DNA of 39,708 nt, taken from contig JACPPG010000068.1 in NCBI GenBank assembly GCA_016191115.1, positions 1-39,708 of the forward strand, in the 5' to 3' direction. Below are positions 8,866 through 17,759 of the stretch, piece after piece. This DNA is from Planctomycetia bacterium (GTDB lineage: Bacteria; Planctomycetota; Planctomycetia; Pirellulales; JACPPG01). The stretch's first letter is position 1. Every line of letters starts with the position of its first letter. The position numbers were made by a program, and so were the translations under genes. The notes under the pieces were generated by a model. It saw nothing but the letters and a program-made list of their open reading frames with translations, was not told the origin of the DNA and did no database searches.

Positions 8866-10425
8866 CTACTCAACTGCCCCTTGCACGCCGCCGGACATCA
8901 GCTCGGCTTCTTCCTCCGGGCTGATCAATATCTCCGGTTTGTAACCGCCGCGCGAGCGGTCCCACAGCGCGATCGCGCCGAAGATCACCACCAGCACGGT
9001 CGGCAGGATCGAGACCCAGCGGAAGGCCATCGAAAAGCCGGTCCGCTGCGCGGACATTGCCGCCTCGAAACCGGGGATGACGAGGCGCTGGCTCTCCGGC
9101 GTTTCGGCGTTGAACTTCGCCAGCTCGCGCGCCCTGACCGATACTGGCTCGCCCGCCGAGTTCTTTTCGATGAACTTCGCCGCCTGATCGGGATAGTGCT
9201 CGGTCAGGTAGGTGACGGCATACTTGTTGACGGCGTCCATGTCGAGGAACTGCTTTCCGGCATCGTTCGTCTGCACGAACTGTGTCGCCTGCTCCGGCGC
9301 GGCATCGTCCACTCTCTCCACGGCGTAGCGGTCGACGATGCCTCCCATGGCGGGCAACACTTGCGAGATCGACAGATTGCCGACCGAGCCCATGAGCGCC
9401 AGCGCCAGCGCGCCCCCCTTCGCAAACCGCTCGGCGGTCACGCCGAGCATGGTGGGCCAGAAGTAGGCGATCCCCAATCCGAAGATGGTCGCGTATCCGA
9501 AAGCCGTTGCCCCGCTGTTGGCGAAGCTCAACAGGTACAGGCCCACGCCGGCCAGGATCGACGAACCGCACAACATGCCCACCGGCGACAGGCGATGCGC
9601 GATCGGCCCGGCGAAGTGGCGCAGCACGAACATCATGCCCGAGGTGTAGACCAGAATGAGGGTGCCGGAGACGCCGGCTGTGCTTTGCATGACGGAGTTC
9701 TGCCACTGCTGCGGCCCCAACTCGGTGGCCGCGGTGAGCAACATGCAGAACGCCCACAGCACGAACATCGGCCGCACGCAGGCCATCAGCATTTCGCCGG
9801 TCGACACGCCCGACGCTACCCGTTCCGTCTTCGGGAATGCGGACGGCAGCAACATCGCGCCATAGATGACGGCGGGGATGACGATCATGTACATGCTGAC
9901 CTGCCACAGTTGCAGCCCCATCAGCCCTCCACTGAAAAAGGGGCGGACCAGGAACTGCGCGCTAAGGCCGCCGATAATCAGTCCGCCCGGCCACCAGGCG
10001 TGGAGGATATTCAGGTAGTGCGTTTTCTTGTCGGCGTACAGGGTGGCAATCAGCGGGTTGATGGCGACCTCGGTGAAGCCGTTGCCGCAACCTTGCAGGA
10101 ACGACGCCGCGTACAGCCAGTAGTAGGTATTCTGGGTCGAGTCGAGATGCGGCGCGTGGATCATTCCCAACGAACCGGCGAGATGCGAAAAGAGTGCGAG
10201 GAACATAATCCGCTTCATGCCCAGGAAGTCGCAGATGAATCCGCCGCCGAGCATCGAGACGGCCATGCCGAGGAACGCGCCGCCGCCTATGCCGCCGCGC
10301 TGCTGCTGGCTGAGGCCGAAGTAGTTCCCCATCTCCTGCAGAATGTCGCCGCGGATCGAAAACGTGAACGCCGAGGTGATCAGCGCCATGCAGCTACAGA
10401 CAAACAGCCATTGCCGACTGGACAT
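8866..10425 (-). CDS. MFS transporter
   Basis: A 519-residue permease with about 12 hydrophobic segments, placed in the major facilitator superfamily by 'GGGFICDFLGMKRIMFLA' after the second helix, a position where MFS proteins carry a G-x-x-x-D-x-x-G-R/K-R motif. Residues ~365-465 form a long hydrophilic insert between the penultimate and last membrane segments, which is unusual for the 400-residue MFS standard. The substrate is unknown. The ATG at 10425 is fixed by CGGAGGTCTC immediately upstream on the minus strand, the best ribosome site in this part of the window. Confidence 0.9.
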   Translation of the reverse strand: MSSRQWLFVCSCMALITSAFTFSIRGDILQEMGNYFGLSQQQRGGIGGGAFLGMAVSMLGGGFICDFLGMKRIMFLALFSHLAGSLGMIHAPHLDSTQNTYYWLYAASFLQGCGNGFTEVAINPLIATLYADKKTHYLNILHAWWPGGLIIGGLSAQFLVRPFFSGGLMGLQLWQVSMYMIVIPAVIYGAMLLPSAFPKTERVASGVSTGEMLMACVRPMFVLWAFCMLLTAATELGPQQWQNSVMQSTAGVSGTLILVYTSGMMFVLRHFAGPIAHRLSPVGMLCGSSILAGVGLYLLSFANSGATAFGYATIFGLGIAYFWPTMLGVTAERFAKGGALALALMGSVGNLSISQVLPAMGGIVDRYAVERVDDAAPEQATQFVQTNDAGKQFLDMDAVNKYAVTYLTEHYPDQAAKFIEKNSAGEPVSVRARELAKFNAETPESQRLVIPGFEAAMSAQRTGFSMAFRWVSILPTVLVVIFGAIALWDRSRGGYKPEILISPEEEAELMSGGVQGAVE

Positions 10426-10554
10426 GAGACCTCCGGATTGCGGATAGGCGTGGCGTTCGCGCGTGATCGGACGCGGGGAGTGCTAGCGTGCCCCGTCGGC
10501 ACAATCTAGGAGTTTTGGAGTATAACGGCTGGCCGGGTGAAGTAAACGGAATCA

Positions 10555-10739
10555 GGCCGGAGACCCGAGGCCGTTCACAGATTCAAGCTTGCCGGCGGCG
10601 CACCGGCGGGAAAGTGGGACAGGCACCGAGACGCAGCGTTGGTATGAAGGGATTTGCGCTGTTTATGCTCGGAGCCAGTCCCATTTTCCCGCCTCGCCAT
10701 TTTGAAAAACATCAATGGCCCTGGGCCGGAGACCAGAGG
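10555..10739 (+). repeat. MITE-like dispersed repeat, copy A, with flanking direct repeats
   Basis: The core 10571-10710 is ~90% identical to the reverse complement of 29341-29480 (about 14 differences in 140 positions). The core is flanked by the direct repeat GGCCGGAGACCMGAGG (10555-10570 and 10724-10739, 15 of 16 identical). Inside, AAAGTGGGACAGGCACCGAG (10611-10630) pairs with CTCGGAGCCAGTCCCATTTT (10668-10687) at 17 of 20 positions. The ends read GGCCRTT in inverted orientation. There is no transposase inside, so it would be non-autonomous. Confidence 0.75.
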
Positions 10740-10796
10740 CTAGAGGCCAGAGGAGAGAAGACCGAGCGCCTCCTCTGGCCTCTAGCCTCGGGTCTC
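10729..10796. repeat. 27-bp near-perfect inverted repeat
   Basis: The arms 10729-10755 and 10770-10796 match at 26 of 27 positions around a 14-base loop (core GGCTAGAGGCCAGAGGAG). It lies about 100 bp upstream of the glycosyltransferase gene and abuts repeat copy A. It may be a cruciform or terminator-like structure, but no T-run follows. Confidence 0.75.
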
Positions 10797-10891
10797 TCGC
10801 CTCTATCTGCCTTGACCCGCTTTCCGCGCACGCCGTAACATGCTCCGCCTTTCTGATTTGAGGACGGCTACCGCTGCGCGCTAGCACACCC

Positions 10892-12160
10892 ATGAACCGC
10901 GTCTGGAATCTCGTCCGCGGTCCGCTTTGTTGGGTCCTGATCGCGGCGCTGGTGCTGCGCCTGGTGGTAGGCGTTTGGTGGCAGTCGCGGCTGCCGGCGG
11001 GCACGCGCTTCGCCTTTCCCGATAGCGAGAGCTACTGGGTCTTGGCGCAAACGATCGCGCGCGGCGAGCCGTACCAGTTCGGCTCGCCCGACGCACGCGT
11101 CTTTCGCGCGCCCGGATATCCGCTGGTGTTGGCCGGCGTCTTCTTGATGGCAAGCGGTGACGCGGCCGTGCGGCTCGCGCGGGCGCTCGGCGCGGTGCTG
11201 GGAACGGTGGCCGTGGCAATGGTCTACATACTGGCGAGGCAATTGTTCGACGAGCGTACGGCGCTTGTGGCGGCCGTGATGACGGCCGTGTACCCCGGCG
11301 CGATCGGCATGAGCGTGTTCGTACTCAGCGAGGCCGCGTTCTGTCCTTTGATGCTAGCCGATCTCGCGTTGGCGACCGCGGCCTGGCACGCGACAAGCGG
11401 GAAGACCATGTTGCCATTGGCCTTTGCCGCCGGCTGCATGGCCGGACTTGCGACGCTGGTGCGGCCGAGCTGGCTCGTGTTCGTGCCCTTTGCCATCGCC
11501 GCCGGCTTCGTTTCACTGCGCCATATGCGTAAGCACCTGGCGTGCGGCGCACTGGCCCTCGCCGGGATGTGCCTCGTCATGACGCCGTGGTGGGTGCGGA
11601 ACGCTCGCGTGACAGGTCATTTCGTGCCCACAACGCTGCAATCCGGCGCCAGCTTGTATGACGGGCTCAATCCGAACGCCAATGGCGGCAGCAACATGTC
11701 GTTCGTCGAGGACTTCTCAGCCCGAGAGCAGTTGGCCCCCGCGGGCAATGACTCGTTTGAATACCGCCTCGATCGAAGCCTGCGCACGGCGGCGATCGAA
11801 TGGGCGACCGCTCATCCCAGACGCGTACTGCAACTGGCAGCGACAAAATTCGCGCGGATGTGGAACATCTGGCCCAACGAAGCGGAGTTTCGTTCCTGGC
11901 CGCTGCGGCTGGTGGTGTTGGTCACCTACGTGCCCGCGTTGGTGTTGGGGCTCGTTGGCGCGTGGCGATTCACGCGCGGAGGCTGGCCGTACGTTTTGTG
12001 CTGGCTGCCGGCGGTTTATTTCACGATCTTGCACATGGTGTTTGTCAGCTCGATTCGCTACCGCGAGCCGGCCATGCTACCGCTTTTGGTGCTGGCGGCC
12101 GCGGCGGTTGTGTATCGCGGCAAAGCCCCGCGCGTCGTCGTCCCGCTATCGATCGGCTAA
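10892..12160 (+). CDS. Membrane glycosyltransferase, family 39/ArnT-like
   Basis: A 422-residue polytopic protein with roughly nine to ten hydrophobic segments. The first periplasmic loop carries 'FPDSESYWVLAQTIARGEPYQF', where the Asp in an acidic pair position and the following 'RAPGYPLVLA' match the layout of GT-C glycosyltransferases of the PMT_2/ArnT group. These use polyprenyl-phosphate sugars to glycosylate lipids or proteins outside the membrane. 'RPSWLVFVPFAIAAGF' and 'PWWVRNARVTGHFVP' are also typical. The exact donor and acceptor are unknown. The envelope gene that follows suggests a cell-surface role. No strong ribosome site is visible. Confidence 0.85.
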   Translation: MNRVWNLVRGPLCWVLIAALVLRLVVGVWWQSRLPAGTRFAFPDSESYWVLAQTIARGEPYQFGSPDARVFRAPGYPLVLAGVFLMASGDAAVRLARALGAVLGTVAVAMVYILARQLFDERTALVAAVMTAVYPGAIGMSVFVLSEAAFCPLMLADLALATAAWHATSGKTMLPLAFAAGCMAGLATLVRPSWLVFVPFAIAAGFVSLRHMRKHLACGALALAGMCLVMTPWWVRNARVTGHFVPTTLQSGASLYDGLNPNANGGSNMSFVEDFSAREQLAPAGNDSFEYRLDRSLRTAAIEWATAHPRRVLQLAATKFARMWNIWPNEAEFRSWPLRLVVLVTYVPALVLGLVGAWRFTRGGWPYVLCWLPAVYFTILHMVFVSSIRYREPAMLPLLVLAAAAVVYRGKAPRVVVPLSIG

Positions 12161-12298
12161 GCCCCAAGGTCGTTCAATCGTCCATCGGCCGAGTGCCGTA
12201 CCAGTTGAATAACTATTAACCGCCGACTGCCTCGAGCAAGGAAGCTCGCGATTTTCAAGCCCACGATCAACTTCTGTTGGTTCTTCTTCAAGTGGGGA

Positions 12299-15200
12299 GT
12301 GCTGGCCGCATTGCTCGGCGCACTGGCGGCGGTGCCGTATTTCTATCGCAAGTTGGACGATACGGTGCGGGGCCGCGTCGAGGCGATCTTCGCCGAGCGC
12401 TACCACGACCTGCAAGTCACGGTGAAGTCGGCCGCCCTGGTGCAAGGTGGCATTCAGATCCGCGGCGTTTCGATCGTCGATCCCGAGGCCGACGGGCCAG
12501 GCGCCGAGCTGGCCTACTTTGAAGAGCTCTTCCTGGCTTGTGAAACCGATCTATCGACGTTTTTAGGCGAAACGCCCCAGATCGATGAAATCGTCGCCCG
12601 TCGTCCCACGATCCGGGCCACGCGCCGCCCGGACGGCTCCTGGAGCGCCGCCCGACTGTTCCCACTGCCGAAGCTGGGCAGCTCCTCGCCGTCGATCTCG
12701 ATCGAGGCCGGCATGCTCGAATTGTTCGATCCGCTCAAGAATCCCACGAGCACGCTCGTCGTGCGCGACGGTTACTTCAAAATCGCGCGCCGCGCGGAAA
12801 GCGATTCGGCACCCGCCAACGCCCTGTTGGGCGTGACCGGCTCCTGTACGGCCGATGGCATTCGCCGCATCGCCATCGAGGACGGCAGCTTCGATCCGGG
12901 CGGCGGCACGTGGGAGTTGCACGGCAATGTCGAAGGCCTGGACGTGGGTCCCGAGTTGGTGCACTGCCTGTCTGGCCTGGCGGAACGCGTCAGCCTGCTC
13001 GAATCGCTGCGCGCACAAGCCGAGGGGCGATTCACGGTCCGATACGATGCGGCCGTCGAGCCGCACTGGGACTACCACGTCGAGGCGCAACTCGCGCGGG
13101 GCCGCCTGGACGATCCGCGGCTGCCGCACCCGTGGACCGACTTGCGGGCCGACGTCCAGCTCGGCACGGGCGGCTTTGCCATCCACAACCTGACCGCGAC
13201 CAGCGAGGCGGCCACGCTGCGCCTGGACCTCGAGCGCCACGGCTATGGAGAAAACGCTCCCATGGCATTCGCGGCCGAGGCGCGGCAGTTGAAGCTCGAT
13301 CGACGCCTCGCTGAAATCCTGCCCGCCAGGTGGCAAGAGTCGTGGAAGCAATTCCTGCCGGACGGGGAAATCGATCTGGATGCGCGGGCCAGCTTCGACG
13401 GCGCCACCTGGGCCCCCGAAGTGACGGTCACTTGCCACGACGTGGCCTTCACGTATCACAAGTTCCCCTACCGGCTCGAGCACGGGGCCGGCCGCGTCAC
13501 GCTCAAGGACAACGTTCTCGCCTTGGGGCTCAAGGCCTATAGCGACGTGGAAGAGGTGCGGTTGGACGGCGAGATCCATCGGCCGGGGCCCGATTGGACC
13601 GGCTTCTTCCAGATCCGCGCCAATAAGCTCCGGGCCGATCAGAAGCTCACGGCGGCGCTGCCGGCCAAGCCGCGCGAGATCGTCACGTCGCTCAACGCCC
13701 ACGGCACGTTCAACCTCTTCGTCCGCTACTGGCGCGACGCCGGCGCCCCGCTGCACAACTACCTGTCGATCTACCTCAATCGCTGCGATATCCGCTTCGA
13801 CAGGTTCCCCTATCCATTGCAAAACGTGAAAGGCACGGTCGAGCTCACCGACGGCCACTGGAACTTCGATGGCTTGGAGGGCGCCAACGACACCGGCCGC
13901 GTCACCTGCCACGGGCGAATGACTCCCGGGCCCGACGGCAACGTGCTGGCGCTCAAGTTCCACGGGACAAGCGTGCCGCTGGAGGAAGAGCTGCGCGACG
14001 CGCTGCGCCCCTCGGCGCGGCAGCTTTGGAACGATCTGCGTCCCGCCGGAGCGGTCAATCTCGACGTGGACGTGCTCCACCAGACCAACTGGCGCGATCC
14101 GCAAATTCACGTCATCGCCGAGCCGGTCGAAAACAGCGTCGCCGTCGAACCCAGCTACTTCCCGTACCGTCTGGACAATGTCCGCGGCATCTTCGAATAT
14201 GAAAACGGTCACGTGGATCTGCGGGGCCTGCGCGCCGAGCACGGAACGGACACCCGACTTTCGGCCCGCGGCCACTGCGAAGTCGACGCCAGCGGCGGCT
14301 GGCGACTGCAGTTGCGCGACATGAGCGTCGGCCGGTTGACCGTCGATCGCGATCTGGTGCAGGCACTGCCGGCGCGACTCAAAAAGGCCGCCACCGAGCT
14401 GCGTCTGACGGGCCCTCTGTCTTTCCGCGGCGCGTTCGACCTGGCCAGCACCGGAAAGCCCGGCGAGCCGCTCTCGGCCAACTGGGACGTCACGGCCGAT
14501 CTGCAGCAGGTGCGGATGGAATATGCGCTGCCGCTGGACAATATCAACGGCGGCATCAGGCTTTCCGGCCGGTCCGACGGACGCCAATTCTGGTCGCGCG
14601 GTGCGTTGGACCTCGACTCGATGACGTACAAGAACTTCCAACTCACCGAAGTGCGCGGCCCTCTCTGGATCGACGACCGCCGGGTCCTCTTGGGCGCGAA
14701 CGTCCAGCCGCCGCCCGGCGAGCGCGAACGGCCGATCACCGCCCGCGCTTGCGGCGGCATCGTGCAGGCCGACGCCTGGGCCATGCTCGGCGCCGCGCCG
14801 CAATTCAACCTCGACGCCACGATCACGCAGGCGCAACTGGGTCGCTGCGCGCAGGAACTGATCGACGGCCGTCAGAAACTGTCGGGCGAATTGTCCGCAC
14901 GCGTCAACATTCACGGCCAGGGAACGGGCACGAACCAACTGGGCGGCTGGGGCGGCGTCCAGTTGCGCAATGCCGACGTCTACCAACTGCCGATCATGGT
15001 CTCCCTGCTCAAGATTCTCAGCATCAGGGTGCCCGACACGGTCGCCTTTTCGAAAAGCGACATCGACTTCCGCCTCGAAGGAGAGCACATCTATTTCAAC
15101 CGCATCGACTTCAACGGCGATGCCATCAGCCTCCGCGGCACCGGCGAGATGGGACTCGACCGCATCCTGCACTTGACCTTCTACACCGTCGTCGGCCGCG

Positions 15201-15433
15201 ACGAGTTCCGCGTCCCGATCGTCAGCGACGTGTTGGGCGGGGCCAGCCAGCAACTGATGGCGATCTACGTCGAGGGGCCGCTTGCTCGTCCCACGGTGCG
15301 CAAGCAGCCTCTTCCGGCGGTGTCCGAGGCATTGCAGCAGTTGCAGGCCGAGTTGCAGCAAATGGGCGCGGGCGCGGCAGCGTCGTCCACGGGCGCGCGG
15401 CCGCGGCCCCGACCCGCCCTGCAGCAGCGATAG
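12299..15433 (+). CDS. Large AsmA-like envelope protein
   Basis: About 1,045 residues, membrane-anchored at the N-terminus and otherwise a very long beta-rich domain. It resembles the AsmA/TamB/YhdP superfamily, which bridges inner and outer membrane and is linked to lipid transport. The C-terminal part ('QLPIMVSLLKILSIRVPD', then 'FSKSDIDFRLEGEHIYFNRI') is the typical AsmA-type end. The first start codon in frame is GTG at 12299, but its ribosome site overlaps the codon and it would cut the hydrophobic anchor short. The frame stays open back to 12209 and reads 'KPTINFCWFFFKWG' just upstream. An ATT at 12251 has AAGGAAG 6 bases before it, and a CTG lies at 12227. The true start is therefore probably upstream and non-standard. 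Confidence 0.88.
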   Translation: MLAALLGALAAVPYFYRKLDDTVRGRVEAIFAERYHDLQVTVKSAALVQGGIQIRGVSIVDPEADGPGAELAYFEELFLACETDLSTFLGETPQIDEIVARRPTIRATRRPDGSWSAARLFPLPKLGSSSPSISIEAGMLELFDPLKNPTSTLVVRDGYFKIARRAESDSAPANALLGVTGSCTADGIRRIAIEDGSFDPGGGTWELHGNVEGLDVGPELVHCLSGLAERVSLLESLRAQAEGRFTVRYDAAVEPHWDYHVEAQLARGRLDDPRLPHPWTDLRADVQLGTGGFAIHNLTATSEAATLRLDLERHGYGENAPMAFAAEARQLKLDRRLAEILPARWQESWKQFLPDGEIDLDARASFDGATWAPEVTVTCHDVAFTYHKFPYRLEHGAGRVTLKDNVLALGLKAYSDVEEVRLDGEIHRPGPDWTGFFQIRANKLRADQKLTAALPAKPREIVTSLNAHGTFNLFVRYWRDAGAPLHNYLSIYLNRCDIRFDRFPYPLQNVKGTVELTDGHWNFDGLEGANDTGRVTCHGRMTPGPDGNVLALKFHGTSVPLEEELRDALRPSARQLWNDLRPAGAVNLDVDVLHQTNWRDPQIHVIAEPVENSVAVEPSYFPYRLDNVRGIFEYENGHVDLRGLRAEHGTDTRLSARGHCEVDASGGWRLQLRDMSVGRLTVDRDLVQALPARLKKAATELRLTGPLSFRGAFDLASTGKPGEPLSANWDVTADLQQVRMEYALPLDNINGGIRLSGRSDGRQFWSRGALDLDSMTYKNFQLTEVRGPLWIDDRRVLLGANVQPPPGERERPITARACGGIVQADAWAMLGAAPQFNLDATITQAQLGRCAQELIDGRQKLSGELSARVNIHGQGTGTNQLGGWGGVQLRNADVYQLPIMVSLLKILSIRVPDTVAFSKSDIDFRLEGEHIYFNRIDFNGDAISLRGTGEMGLDRILHLTFYTVVGRDEFRVPIVSDVLGGASQQLMAIYVEGPLARPTVRKQPLPAVSEALQQLQAELQQMGAGAAASSTGARPRPRPALQQR

Positions 15434-15455
15434 AAACGTGGCACGGCATGGGGCA

Positions 15456-15500
15456 TTCACCCCTCTCCCCTCGCGGGAGAGGGGCCGGGGGTGAGGGGGG
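15456..15500. repeat. LTPGPSPARGEG-type intergenic repeat
   Basis: CCCCTCTCCC (15460-15469) pairs perfectly with GGGAGAGGGG (15475-15484), followed by CCGGGGGTGAGGGGG. This is a widespread intergenic motif. Its reverse reading gives the well-known artefact peptide LTPGPSPARGEG. It may also act as terminator for the AsmA-like gene, 27 bp upstream. Confidence 0.75.
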
Positions 15501-15554
15501 CCACGCCAGGGTGTCTGTCCGCGCGGCCACGCAAATTTCCGTCGAGGTTCCACG

Positions 15555-15881
15555 ATGAGCATCGGTCCTTCACTCCCGGCGACGAGCGCCGCCGCCACGC
15601 CGCTCGCGCAAGCCGGCGCCGACCTCGACCGGCTGCGCCAGGCCGCCGCCGCGCAGGCGCGCCAGGTTCGCTACGAAGCCAAGGCCGATAGCGCGAGCGG
15701 CGTCGCCACTCCCGACGGCGACCAGAACGTGGCTCACGAACGGGACGCCGATGGGCGAAGTCCGTGGGAGGCACAAGCGCCCCCGCAGGCCGCTGAAGTC
15801 GCGCGCGATAACCGCCGACGCACAGGCCCCGACGACGACCCATCGGACGAATCCGGCCGGCAACTCGACGTTACGGCGTGA
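15555..15881 (+). CDS. Small conserved planctomycete protein
   Basis: A 108-residue, highly polar, probably disordered protein with 'LAQAGADLDRLRQAAAAQAR' near the start and 'ERDADGRSPWE' in the middle. That central ERDADGR-x-x-W motif is one I associate with small planctomycete proteins that end in a ...QLDL/QLDV tail, as here. GAGG at 7-10 bases before the ATG supports the start. No enzymatic function can be assigned. It lies between two hairpin repeats. Confidence 0.75.
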   Translation: MSIGPSLPATSAAATPLAQAGADLDRLRQAAAAQARQVRYEAKADSASGVATPDGDQNVAHERDADGRSPWEAQAPPQAAEVARDNRRRTGPDDDPSDESGRQLDVTA

Positions 15882-15892
15882 CGCGCCAATAC

Positions 15893-15973
15893 GGGAGGGC
15901 GAAGCTCCTGCTGAGCCGGTGCGCTGGCGACCGTCGAAGTTCCGAATCGGCTCGGCCGGAGCCTCGCCCTCCC
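15893..15973. repeat. Long inverted repeat, second EGEAPAEP-type copy
   Basis: The arms 15893-15917 and 15949-15973 (25 bases) pair around a 31-base loop and share the GGGAGGGCGARGCTCC core with 2342-2409. It lies just after a gene end. Confidence 0.8.
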
Positions 15974-16084
15974 GTGTTGCTCGTGCGCCGGCAGATCGAG
16001 ACGGGACGTCCCCGCCTTGATTTCCCCCCGCCTAGCGCCGACACTGGAATTGGGACGCAAACCGCCCTTTTTCCGGGTGCCACT

Positions 16085-16348
16085 ATGTCCAGCGCCGCCA
16101 CGGCCCCGGCCGTGCTTGACCGCGAGTTTCTCGACATCCGTGCCCGCGTGCTCGAGCTGGCCGCGGCGCTCGATCGCTTGGATCGGGCCGATGGCTCGGT
16201 GGGCGGCGACGCCCGCATGGCCGCGATTGCCCAGGCAATCGATATTGTCCGCGACAGCAAGGCCGACCGCGCCGAACGCGTGCAATTGATCTTCTCGCGC
16301 CCGTATGAGAAGGGATGGCGCCAGAAGCTGGGCGTGGTGCCGCGCTAG
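16085..16348 (+). CDS. Small conserved hypothetical protein
   Basis: An 87-residue, largely helical protein. The ATG at 16085 is chosen because the conserved-looking body starts right after it ('LDREFLDIRARVLELAAALDR'). Ends with 'RPYEKGWRQKLGV', a tail I associate with a planctomycete-specific small-protein group. No function known. It precedes the TatD-like gene by 79 bp on the same strand, so the two may be co-transcribed. Confidence 0.75.
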   Translation: MSSAATAPAVLDREFLDIRARVLELAAALDRLDRADGSVGGDARMAAIAQAIDIVRDSKADRAERVQLIFSRPYEKGWRQKLGVVPR

Positions 16349-16427
16349 TCACGCTGGCAAAGCCAGTGGCACACAACAGGAAAACCCACGACAGGGAAAC
16401 AGAATCCGCTTCGAGATACTAATCGAC

Positions 16428-17273
16428 ATGTACTACATCGATCCGCACATTCACATGGTGTCCCGCGTCACCGACGACTACGAGACGCTGGCCAAGATGG
16501 GCTGTGTCGCCGTGAGCGAGCCGGCCTTTTGGGCCGGGTTCGACCGCGGCAGCGTCGACGGCTTCCGCGACTACTTCCGCCAGCTCACGGAGTTCGAGCC
16601 GAAACGCGCCGGCTGGTACCGCGTGCAGCACTACACCTGGCTGTGCATCAACGCCAAGGAGGCCGAGAACGTCAGCCTGTCGCGCGAAGTCATCGCCATG
16701 ATCCCCGAGTTCCTCGATCGGCCCGGCGTGCTGGGGATCGGCGAGATCGGACTCAACAAGAACACCCGCAACGAAGCGATCATCTTCCTCGAGCACCTGG
16801 ACCTGGCCGCGAAGACCAACGAGCAGATCCTGATCCACACGCCGCACCTGGAGGACAAGCACCAGGGAACGCGAATGATCCTGGACATGCTCTGCGACGA
16901 CGCCCGGCTGGAGCGCGGCCGGGTGCTGGTGGACCACGTCGAGGAACACACGATCCGGCCGGTGCTCGAAGCGGGCTTCTGGGCCGGCATGACGTTGTAT
17001 CCGACCACTAAGTGCAACCCGCACCGCGCCGTCGACATGATCGAGATGTACGGGCCGGAGCGACTGTTGGTGAACTCGGCCGGCGACTGGGGTCCATCGA
17101 AGCCGACGGCCGTGCCCGACTTCATCATGGCCATGCGTCTGCGCGGGCATCCGGAGTCGCTCATCCGCAAAGTGGTGTACGAGAACCCGGTGGAATTCTT
17201 CAGCCAAAGCCGCGGCTTCCACTTCACGCCACCAGAGTTGGCCGAGCCTGAAGAGATAGGCGGCCGGCAGTAG
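16428..17273 (+). CDS. TatD family metal-dependent hydrolase, EboB-like
   Basis: A 281-residue TIM-barrel hydrolase. Metal ligands are visible in order: 'IDPHIHM' (HxH, residues ~5-10), 'GIGEIGLNKN' (Glu), 'QILIHTPH' (His), 'LVDHVEEH' (His) and 'VNSAGDWGPS' (Asp). Classical TatD enzymes are DNases. This shorter, distinct set with 'SAGDWG' near the end is closest in my memory to EboB of the ebo cluster, which is involved in exporting or modifying scytonemin-like precursors in other phyla. The other ebo genes are absent here, so the function is uncertain. The ATG at 16428 is chosen over the longer frame because the barrel begins directly with the HxH strand. Confidence 0.88.
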   Translation: MYYIDPHIHMVSRVTDDYETLAKMGCVAVSEPAFWAGFDRGSVDGFRDYFRQLTEFEPKRAGWYRVQHYTWLCINAKEAENVSLSREVIAMIPEFLDRPGVLGIGEIGLNKNTRNEAIIFLEHLDLAAKTNEQILIHTPHLEDKHQGTRMILDMLCDDARLERGRVLVDHVEEHTIRPVLEAGFWAGMTLYPTTKCNPHRAVDMIEMYGPERLLVNSAGDWGPSKPTAVPDFIMAMRLRGHPESLIRKVVYENPVEFFSQSRGFHFTPPELAEPEEIGGRQ

Positions 17274-17288
17274 CAGCGAGGGCAGCGA

Positions 17289-17338
17289 GTAGGGTGCTCT
17301 GCGAGCACGTGTGAAACGCAGGTGCTGCTTTAGCACGT
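17289..17338. repeat. GTGCTC-type palindromic repeat, second copy plus adjoining hairpin
   Basis: 17289-17309 matches 202-222 at all but two positions. A second stem, GTGCT/AGCAC (17322-17336), follows, and both are framed by CACGTG. Intergenic. Confidence 0.6.
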
Positions 17339-17391
17339 GGCGGGTCCGCATTCAGCCAGAATTGCGCGATCAGCGCAGGCAACATTCCCTC

Positions 17392-17759
17392 ATGGACTCC
17401 CAGACCCCGCCCCGCCGCCGCTGGTTCCAACTCAGCATCGGAACGATGCTCGTCGCGGTGACGCTGTTCGCCGCGTGGCTCGCGTGGAACTCAGTTTCGT
17501 CCGTGAACGGCGGGCAATGGCAACGAAACTCGACCAGATCGGAGGCCGCGCCTATAGGACAATGCGGCCGAGATCATTTAACCCTCCTGAGATGGAGATC
17601 GTAAACGTGCTCCCTTTTTGGAGGAGAGCGCTCGGCGATGAGTCTTTTGAGTTTTTGCATTTGCCTCCTAACGCGACCGAAGCCGAGGTGGGCCACGTCA
17701 GGAAACTCTTCCCAGAAGCGACCGCGGTGATAGTCCGACCGGCTGAAGGCCCGTTATAG
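17392..17759 (+). pseudogene. Frameshifted membrane-anchored protein
   Basis: The ATG frame reads a short cytoplasmic N-terminus and one membrane helix ('RRRWFQLSIGTMLVAVTLFA'), then fails. From about 17490-17500 the next frame continues with the expected sequence, 'ELSFVRERRAMATKLDQIGG', and runs to 17759. Planctomycetes carry many proteins with exactly this order, usually followed by leucine-rich repeats; here 'FEFLHLPPNATEAEVGHVR' looks like the first repeat, and the gene ends early. One base change of frame would restore a ~120-residue product. It is a real decayed gene or a sequencing error. Confidence 0.7.

Noticed and set aside
10488..10838. Plus-strand frame GRSQIQA...LGASPIF, similar to a frame at 29345-29536
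   Set aside because: The similarity reflects the dispersed repeat. Differences change amino acids freely and the frame ends differ.
12563..15598. 1,011-residue minus-strand frame opposite the AsmA-like gene
   Set aside because: It mirrors the GC-rich third positions of the plus-strand gene and shows no domain.
15457..15843. Minus-strand frame ending in LTPGPSPARGEG
   Set aside because: That peptide is the known artefact of an intergenic repeat, not a protein.
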